A DNA stretch of 64,000 bases, taken from NCBI RefSeq assembly GCF_020181655.1, contig NZ_CP084032.1:3348001-3412000 (forward strand), read 5' to 3'. A program made the position numbers and the translations under genes. The notes below the pieces were generated by a model. It was given only the letters and a program-made list of their open reading frames with translations. It made no database searches and was not told the origin of the DNA. This stretch comes from Pectobacterium colocasium. GTDB taxonomy: Bacteria > Pseudomonadota > Gammaproteobacteria > Enterobacterales > Enterobacteriaceae. Shown piece after piece: positions 57,765-64,000 of this stretch; position 1 is the stretch's first letter; each line of letters starts with the position of its first letter.

Positions 57765-59929
57765 GCGTTTTCTCCTTCATCACGGTAGCGTTGACGCAAA
57801 CGCTGCCGGATAGTTTCAGCCAGCGTATTCACAATGAATGTGAAAACAAACAGCGTTAACGCCGTTAAAAACAACACCCGATAGTGACCGCTATTCGTTA
57901 CGGCTTCCGGCATTTCGATGGCAATATTCGCCGCCAGCGAACGCAAGCCCTGAAGCAGGCCTTCATCCATTATCGGCGTGTTGCCCGTCGCCATAAGCAC
58001 AATCATGGTTTCCCCCACGGCGCGGCCAAAGCTCAGCATCAGCGCGGCGAAAATCCCGGCACTGGCGGACGGCAGCACGACGCGCCACAGGGTTTGCCAC
58101 GCCGTCGCGCCCAGCGCCAGCGAGCCCTGACTTAAACGCGCCGGTACGCTGAACAGAGCATCTTCCGCCAGCGAAAAAATCAGCGGAATCAGAGCGAAGC
58201 CGAGAGCGACGCCCGCCACCAGCGTATTACGTTGCACAAAGTCATCACCCAGCCACTTGTACAGCGGCTGCCCTAATACCCAGATTTCCATGCGTGGCGC
58301 AATCCAACAGCCGACGACAAATGTCAGCAGGATCGTGGGGATAAGGAAGAGTACGTCCCAGCCGACAGGGAAGCGGAGACGCCAGCGCGTCGGCAGGCAT
58401 TCAATCAGCCAGCCGCAGCCGAGCACCGCCAGCATCCATAAAATCGGCATAACCAGAATGGCGGACAAGTATGTCGCAAAATGCGGAGCCAGCCAGATGG
58501 CGGCAATCAAGCCAACGACGACCGTCGGCAGCGCCCCCATGATTTCCAGCGTGGGTTTAATCCAGCGTCGCAGCGTCGGCGACATAAAGCAGGCGGTATA
58601 AACCGCTGCAGACAGCGCCAGCGGCGTGGCAAACAGCATGGCGTAGATCGCCGCTTTCATCGTACCCAGCATCAGCGGCATCATACTGAATTTGGCTTGA
58701 TAACTGTCATCCGCAGACGTGGATTGCCAGATATAGGCAGGCTCCGGGTAATTCTCATACCACAATTTTTGCCACAGCCCGCGCCAGCCGATATCAGGGT
58801 ACGGGTTATCAACCTGATAGCGATGCCACCCCTGCGCCGTTTCAACCAGCATGGCAGATCCATGCGGCGAAAACGCCAGTCTCTGCGCATGAGCCGGTAA
58901 CGTCTGCGTCAGCAGCGCATGCGACTGCTTGCTGGCAAACAGCGACAGTTCACCCTGTGCATTCAATGTGGCGAAGACTCGCCGCTGCGCCTCCGTTGCC
59001 AACAGCACCGATTTTCCCGCAACGTGCGGAAACTGGCGAATCTCCGTCAGCGTAGCGCCCTTTTCGCCCGGCACCTCAAACCATTGGCTAATCTGCCCGT
59101 CAGCAGTCTGTACCAGCAACGACCGCCCGCCGGATAACAGCGCCAGATGCAACGGTTCCGCCAACGGCAATTGCCGCTCTTCCCGCAGCGTCAGCGCGTT
59201 TGTTTCCACCTGCCACAGCGTTAATGTGTTGCCGCTGAGCAAATAGACCTGCTGTCCGTCTGGCGTCAGCAGCAGTTGACTCACCGCGCCAGCCGGAAGC
59301 GCAATCTGTGCCCGTTGCCGCACGCCATTCTCATCGACATCGGCAATAATCAACGTGTTTTCCTGCCCGATAGCTGCCACAACGGCATGGGTTTCATCCA
59401 CTGCCGCCACTGCCAAATGACGCAACGGCTGCGCAGGCAACCCAAGCGAATAGGCCTGCTCACCCAGCGGATAAACCCAGACGGGAGAACGGTTTTCCGT
59501 ACGCGATAACACGGGCTGCACAAAAACCAAACGACCATCAGGCTGGCTCAGGGCGTAAGTCTGTCGATCTCCCTGACTTTGCGCCACTAAACTCAGCGCA
59601 GGAATCAGTCGAATGCGCGACATAGGCTGGTTTTCCGCAAACGGAATAAACTCCCCATAGCCCTGACGGTCGATGCGAAACCCAATCAGCCCGTTGTCGC
59701 TAAGCCCCAACGCCAGCGACGGTTCCCCTGCGTGGCGCTGCACCGTTTTTTGGCTGTTAACCGTGGGTGAGAGGAACAGTGGCGTCACCACATACAGGAG
59801 ATAAAAGAAGATTAACAACAGCATAGCCAATACCAGCAGCCCGCTGCCCGCCATAATGCGGTGAACCAAACGATCTACCCACGCTCGTCGACGATCCCGA
59901 TACTGTGATGTGTTGACTGTTTTTACCAT
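57761..59929 (-). CDS. pstC: PstC-like permease with beta-propeller-like periplasmic domain
   Basis: A 722-residue protein, far longer than E. coli PstC (319). One helix (~28-52) leads to a periplasmic region of about 360 residues with repeated beta-type blocks reminiscent of WD/PQQ-like propellers (LLLTPDGQQVYLLSGNTLTLW; RLAFSPHGSAMLVETAQGW), followed by the permease core (~420-715) with LEIMGALPTVVVGLIAAIWLAP and the EAA loop GSLALGATAWQTLWRVVLP. The large domain may take part in ligand reception, as no PstS is encoded here. First gene of the operon, divergent from ppk. Confidence 0.88.
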   Translation of the reverse strand: MVKTVNTSQYRDRRRAWVDRLVHRIMAGSGLLVLAMLLLIFFYLLYVVTPLFLSPTVNSQKTVQRHAGEPSLALGLSDNGLIGFRIDRQGYGEFIPFAENQPMSRIRLIPALSLVAQSQGDRQTYALSQPDGRLVFVQPVLSRTENRSPVWVYPLGEQAYSLGLPAQPLRHLAVAAVDETHAVVAAIGQENTLIIADVDENGVRQRAQIALPAGAVSQLLLTPDGQQVYLLSGNTLTLWQVETNALTLREERQLPLAEPLHLALLSGGRSLLVQTADGQISQWFEVPGEKGATLTEIRQFPHVAGKSVLLATEAQRRVFATLNAQGELSLFASKQSHALLTQTLPAHAQRLAFSPHGSAMLVETAQGWHRYQVDNPYPDIGWRGLWQKLWYENYPEPAYIWQSTSADDSYQAKFSMMPLMLGTMKAAIYAMLFATPLALSAAVYTACFMSPTLRRWIKPTLEIMGALPTVVVGLIAAIWLAPHFATYLSAILVMPILWMLAVLGCGWLIECLPTRWRLRFPVGWDVLFLIPTILLTFVVGCWIAPRMEIWVLGQPLYKWLGDDFVQRNTLVAGVALGFALIPLIFSLAEDALFSVPARLSQGSLALGATAWQTLWRVVLPSASAGIFAALMLSFGRAVGETMIVLMATGNTPIMDEGLLQGLRSLAANIAIEMPEAVTNSGHYRVLFLTALTLFVFTFIVNTLAETIRQRLRQRYRDEGENA

Positions 59930-60146
59930 TATTCTCGCCGTTAGAGTGAAGCTGCCAGAGTCGTGTTGTTAACGTATTGCGGGTAGCATATGTTGCCTTT
60001 ACGCCCATAATATGACAATGGTAAGTCTGTCTATGAATTAGATTTTATCGTCATCAACACGCCATAATGTTGTTGTACCCTATCTCCACAACGGAAGGGT
60101 ATGAATATTGGATGAACCTTCAGTACATGAGTTGAGCGGAGTGACA

Positions 60147-62219
60147 ATGGGTCAGGACAAACTCTACATAGAGAAAGAACTAAGTTGGTTATCCTTTAAT
60201 GAGCGAGTACTTCAGGAAGCAGCAGACAAAAGCAATCCGTTAATCGAACGCATGCGCTTTCTGGGCATCTACTCCAGCAACCTTGATGAATTTTATAAAG
60301 TCCGTTTTGCCGATTTGAAAAGACGCATTCTGATTAATGAAGAACAAGGTCTGGACGGCAATCTACGGCATCTTTTAGGCAAAATTCAGGCGCGTGTTCT
60401 CAAAACCGATCAAATTTTTGACAGCTTGTACAATGAACTGCTGCTGGAGATGGCGCGTAACCAGATTTTTCTGGTCAACGAACGTCAGGTTTCTCCGAAT
60501 CAGCAAGAGTGGCTGAGAGATTACTTCCGGCAATATCTGCGCCCGCACATCACGCCGATACTGATCTTTGATGAAACCGATCTGGTGGAATTCCTGAAGG
60601 ACAGTTATACCTATCTTGCCGTCGAGATTATTCGTGGCGATGAGATCAACTACGCCCTGCTGGAAATTCCTTCAGATAAAATACCGCGCTTCGTCAACCT
60701 GCCAGCGGAAGCGCCGCGCCGTCGTAAGACCATGATCCTCATCGATAACATTCTGCGCTACTGTCTGGATGATATCTTCAAGGGCTTCTTCGATTATGAT
60801 GCGCTGAACGCGTACTCCATGAAAATGACGCGCGATGCGGAATACGATCTGGTGACGGAAATGGAATCCAGCCTGCTGGAGCTGATGTCTTCCAGCCTGA
60901 AGCAGCGCTTAACCGCCGAGCCGGTGAGATTCGTTTATCAGCGTGACATGCCGGACGCGATGGTTGCCATGCTGCTGGATAAACTGGGCATCTCTTCCTA
61001 CGATTCCGTCATCCCCGGCGGGCGTTACCATAATTTCAAAGACTTTATCTCTTTCCCGAACGTCGGACGCGCCAATCTGGTCAACAAACCGTTGCCACGT
61101 CTGCGACACACCGGATTCAACCATTTCCGCAACGGGTTTGATGCGATCCGTGAGCGCGACGTGCTGCTCTATTATCCGTACCATACCTTCGAGCACGTAT
61201 TGGAACTGCTGCGACAAGCCTCTTTCGACCCCAATGTGCTGTCCATCAAAATCAATATTTACCGCGTCGCCAAAGACTCGCGCATCATTAACTCAATGAT
61301 CCATGCGGCGCATAACGGCAAGAAAGTGACGGTGGTGGTCGAACTACAGGCACGCTTTGACGAAGAAGCCAACATCCATTGGGCCAAGCGCCTGACGGAA
61401 GCTGGCGTGCACGTGATTTTCTCGGTGCCTGGGTTGAAGATTCACGCCAAGCTGTTCCTGATTTCCCGCCGTGAGGGGGAAAAGATTGTGCGTTACGCGC
61501 ACATCGGTACCGGTAACTTCAACGAGAAAACCGCCCGCCTGTATACGGACTATTCGCTGCTGACCGCCGACGAACGCATTACCAACGAAGTGCGCCGCGT
61601 CTTCAACTTCATTGAAAACCCTTACCGTCCGGTTAGCTTCGAGCATTTGCTGGTGTCGCCGCAAAACTCCCGCGACAAGCTTTACCAACTGATCGACACC
61701 GAAATCGAGAACGCGCTGGCGAATCGTGATGCAGGCATTACGCTTAAGGTAAATAATCTGGTGGATAAAGGGCTGGCGGAAAAGCTGTATCAGGCTTCCT
61801 CTGCGGGCGTGAAAATTAATCTGCTGGTGCGCGGCATGTGCTCACTGATTCCTAATTTACCGGGGATCAGTGAAAATATTCAGGTCATCAGTATTCTTGA
61901 CCGCTATCTGGAACACGATCGGGTGTATGTCTTCAACAACGGCGGGGACAAGAAAGTCTATCTTTCTTCCGCAGACTGGATGACACGCAACATTGATTAT
62001 CGCATTGAAGTCGCCGTGGAAATTCTTGACCCCACGTTGAAAACTCGCGTGCTGGAAACGCTGGATATCCTGTTCAGCGATACGGTGAAAGCCCGTATCG
62101 TTGATAAAGAATCGAGCAACCGCTATGTATCCCGCGGTAACAAGCGTAAAGTACGCGCGCAAAATGCCATTTACGACTACATCAAGGCGTTGGAGCAACC
62201 TGGAGATAAGCCTGAATAA
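60147..62219 (+). CDS. ppk: Polyphosphate kinase PPK1
   Basis: A 690-residue membrane-associated kinase that makes polyphosphate from ATP. Start [20 protein letters not shown] matches the enterobacterial N-terminus, with GGAG upstream; an earlier in-frame TTG/ATG region is not used. The autophosphorylated histidine is in [19 protein letters not shown] (~436), and the second active His is in KIHAKLFL. The length matches E. coli PPK (688). It overlaps ppx by one base (TAATG). The intergenic region 59930-60146 is shared with pst. Confidence 0.96.
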   Translation: MGQDKLYIEKELSWLSFNERVLQEAADKSNPLIERMRFLGIYSSNLDEFYKVRFADLKRRILINEEQGLDGNLRHLLGKIQARVLKTDQIFDSLYNELLLEMARNQIFLVNERQVSPNQQEWLRDYFRQYLRPHITPILIFDETDLVEFLKDSYTYLAVEIIRGDEINYALLEIPSDKIPRFVNLPAEAPRRRKTMILIDNILRYCLDDIFKGFFDYDALNAYSMKMTRDAEYDLVTEMESSLLELMSSSLKQRLTAEPVRFVYQRDMPDAMVAMLLDKLGISSYDSVIPGGRYHNFKDFISFPNVGRANLVNKPLPRLRHTGFNHFRNGFDAIRERDVLLYYPYHTFEHVLELLRQASFDPNVLSIKINIYRVAKDSRIINSMIHAAHNGKKVTVVVELQARFDEEANIHWAKRLTEAGVHVIFSVPGLKIHAKLFLISRREGEKIVRYAHIGTGNFNEKTARLYTDYSLLTADERITNEVRRVFNFIENPYRPVSFEHLLVSPQNSRDKLYQLIDTEIENALANRDAGITLKVNNLVDKGLAEKLYQASSAGVKINLLVRGMCSLIPNLPGISENIQVISILDRYLEHDRVYVFNNGGDKKVYLSSADWMTRNIDYRIEVAVEILDPTLKTRVLETLDILFSDTVKARIVDKESSNRYVSRGNKRKVRAQNAIYDYIKALEQPGDKPE

Positions 62220-63754
62220 TGCCGTTAACGAACAATGAAAAAACCGAGATGAAGCCGCAAGAATTCGCGGCCATCGACCTGGGTTCCAATAGTTTTCACA
62301 TGGTGATCGCACGCGTGGTAAACGGTGCGCTTCAGGTATTGGGGCGTTTAAAACAGCGGGTACATCTGGCCGATGGGCTGGACAACAAAAATGTACTCAG
62401 CGAAGAGGCCATTCAACGCGGCCTGAGCTGTCTCGCGCTGTTTGCTGAACGCCTGCAAGGCTTCCCCGCCATGAACGTGTCCATCGTCGGCACGCACGCG
62501 CTGCGTCAGGCGGTCAACGCGCAGGAATTTTTGCGCCGCGCGGCGGACATCATCCCCTACCCAATAGAGATCATTTCCGGCCACGAAGAAGCCCGTCTGA
62601 TCTTTATGGGCGTGGAGCATACGCAGCCGGAAAAAGGCCGTAAGCTGGTCATCGATATCGGCGGCGGTTCTACCGAGCTGGTTATCGGTGAAGATTTCGA
62701 GCCGATGCTGGTGGAAAGCCGTCGTATGGGTTGCGTCAGCTTTGCACAGCAATTTTTCCCGAACGGTGAAATCAGCGAAGCCAACTTTAAGCGCGCCCGA
62801 CTGGCTGCGGCGCAAAAGCTGGAGACACTGTCTTGGGAATACCGTATATACGGCTGGAAATTCGCCCTCGGCGCGTCTGGAACGATCAAAGCCACGCACG
62901 AAATTCTGGTGGAGATGGGAGAGAAAGACGGCCTGATTACCCCCGAACGGCTGGAAATGCTACGCACGCAGATCTTGCAGTTTAAGCATTTCAAATCACT
63001 GAGCCTACCGGGTCTGTCCGAAGATCGTCAGTCGGTGCTGGTGCCCGGTCTGGCTATTCTGTGTGGTATTTTCGATGCGCTGGCGATCAAAGAGCTACGC
63101 CTGTCCGATGGCGCGCTGCGTGAAGGCGTGCTGTACGAAATGGAAGGGCGTTTCCGCCATCAGGATATTCGCATCCGTACCGCGCAGAGTCTGGCGACCC
63201 ATTACAATATCGACCGCGAGCAGGCGCGACGCGTGCGGGAAACCACGCAGCAGCTTTACGCGCAATGGGCACAGCAGAATCCTAATCTGGTACATCCCCA
63301 GTTGGAAGCGATCTTAAACTGGGCTTCCATGCTGCATGAGGTCGGGTTGGGCATTAACCATAGCGGTATGCACCGCCATTCCGCCTACATTCTGCAAAAT
63401 ACCAACCTGCCCGGTTTTAATCAGGAACAGCAGCTTGTGCTGTCGATGATCGTGCGGCTGCACCGTAAGGCGATCAAGCTGGAAGAGTTGCCGCGGCTGA
63501 ACTTGTTCAAAAAGAAACAATATTTGCCGCTGGTACAGCTCCTGCGTCTGGCCACGCTGTTGAACAACCAGCGCCAGGCAACGACAACGCCGGAATCGTT
63601 ACAGCTGCATACCGATGACAACAACTGGACACTGACGTTCCCACACGATTTCTTTAGCAACAACACGCTGGTACAACTGGATTTGGAACGGGAACAGGAA
63701 TATTGGCAGGACGTCACCGGCTGGAAGCTGATGATCGAGGAAGAAAAAGCCTGA
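62219..63754 (+). CDS. ppx: Exopolyphosphatase
   Basis: A 511-residue cytosolic enzyme of the ASKHA fold. The first phosphate-binding loop [18 protein letters not shown] (~15-32), the second [14 protein letters not shown] (~145) and an HD-like C-terminal region are present. It releases phosphate from polyphosphate ends and also hydrolyses pppGpp. Translation starts on the ATG overlapping the ppk stop, so the kinase and phosphatase are coupled, as in E. coli. Confidence 0.96.
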   Translation: MPLTNNEKTEMKPQEFAAIDLGSNSFHMVIARVVNGALQVLGRLKQRVHLADGLDNKNVLSEEAIQRGLSCLALFAERLQGFPAMNVSIVGTHALRQAVNAQEFLRRAADIIPYPIEIISGHEEARLIFMGVEHTQPEKGRKLVIDIGGGSTELVIGEDFEPMLVESRRMGCVSFAQQFFPNGEISEANFKRARLAAAQKLETLSWEYRIYGWKFALGASGTIKATHEILVEMGEKDGLITPERLEMLRTQILQFKHFKSLSLPGLSEDRQSVLVPGLAILCGIFDALAIKELRLSDGALREGVLYEMEGRFRHQDIRIRTAQSLATHYNIDREQARRVRETTQQLYAQWAQQNPNLVHPQLEAILNWASMLHEVGLGINHSGMHRHSAYILQNTNLPGFNQEQQLVLSMIVRLHRKAIKLEELPRLNLFKKKQYLPLVQLLRLATLLNNQRQATTTPESLQLHTDDNNWTLTFPHDFFSNNTLVQLDLEREQEYWQDVTGWKLMIEEEKA

Positions 63755-63984
63755 TGACTGAAAATGTTGTCGGGTAATACGCGCATACGCCAAACCGCAG
63801 CGTGACGAAAAATTGTGCAATCGGGCTGTCTGATGAAGCCTGGTTAACGTAAAGTTTATAGGGATAGGGCCGATACCAAATTGATGGCTGGCGAGAATTT
63901 TCGCTACCATCATACAACCTCGGCGAAAAGGTGTACTTCCTTTTCGTCGGATAGGGCTCCCCACTCAGCTATGAGGAGAGTAAA
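63755..63984 (+). promoter_or_regulatory. Structured leader before the next gene
   Basis: Two hairpins are visible: GATGG...GCGA / TCGC...CCATC at about 63880-63912, and CGAAAAGG / CCTTTTCG at about 63923-63949. The sequence GATAGGGC recurs at both ends of this stretch. I cannot match it to a named riboswitch. Confidence 0.35.
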
Positions 63985-64000
63985 ATGGATGTATCACAGA
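63985..64000 (+). CDS. Start of the next gene (cut by window end)
   Basis: ATG 63985 is preceded by GAGGAG at seven bases, an excellent start. Only MDVSQ is visible, so the product cannot be named. Confidence 0.55.

Noticed and set aside
59930..60146. Pho box between pstC and ppk.
   Set aside because: One TTGTCAT-like half-site is present on the minus strand, but no second half at 11-bp spacing.
1..64000. CRISPR array or rRNA operon.
   Set aside because: No regularly spaced repeat series and no rRNA-like sequence seen.

Overview
The window reads as chromosome of a soft-rot enterobacterium, most likely Pectobacterium or a close relative. The housekeeping genes (folD, ybcJ, cysS, ppiB, lpxH, purE-purK, sdaC-sdaB, ppk-ppx) match enterobacterial proteins closely, and a complete arnBCADTEF-ugd lipid A modification set sits beside a Gram-negative dlt-like operon. 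The species is inferred from gene content and was not tested by database search.

Layout. 1-4.5 kb: an enolase-superfamily epimerase (dgcA-like) and a D-amino-acid transaminase, convergent with a large MscS-type channel. 4.8-17.6 kb: a tRNA-Arg(UCU) with a P4-type integrase behind it, then a minus-strand defence block of hsdR, hsdM, hsdS (split by an IS5-family element), a NucS/DUF91-like PD-(D/E)XK protein and a 1005-residue reverse transcriptase-nitrilase fusion of the DRT1 (UG1) anti-phage type. 17.7-24.5 kb: an overlapping FAD monooxygenase/TauD-like dioxygenase pair, then the operon dltD-dltX-dltB-dltA-dltC, with dltX only 40 codons long. 25-26.3 kb: a decayed patch holding a lipoprotein gene broken at a run of eleven C, a LysR remnant, an orphan ORF and a lone PTS IIA gene. 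26.6-30.7 kb: a ferric-iron ABC transporter behind a Fur-box-like palindrome. 30.7-39.7 kb: arnBCADTEF and ugd, each preceded by a PmrA-box-like direct repeat. 40-52.3 kb: a diguanylate cyclase and mostly core metabolic genes. 52.6-55.1 kb: an orphan 155-residue protein and a secreted YolA/DUF4879-like gene split by an IS4-family (IS10-group) element. 55.3-63.8 kb: a PstCAB-like transporter without PstS, divergent from ppk-ppx. The window ends at the start of another gene.

How the genes work together. Three systems change or guard the surface and genome: Arn adds L-Ara4N to lipid A using UDP-glucuronate from Ugd; Dlt would add D-alanine to an envelope acceptor; the tRNA island carries restriction-modification and an RT-based defence gene. 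Both insertion sequences landed inside genes and left target duplications. Removing one duplication copy restores an open frame in each case (hsdS about 592 codons; the secreted protein about 186 codons), so both disruptions look recent.

The strongest candidate for an unusual system is the RT-nitrilase gene together with the nuclease-like gene and the damaged type I RM locus. The family is known as an anti-phage system; to my knowledge its mechanism is not settled. All functional calls rest on reading motifs and gene context in the sequence; no searches were run.
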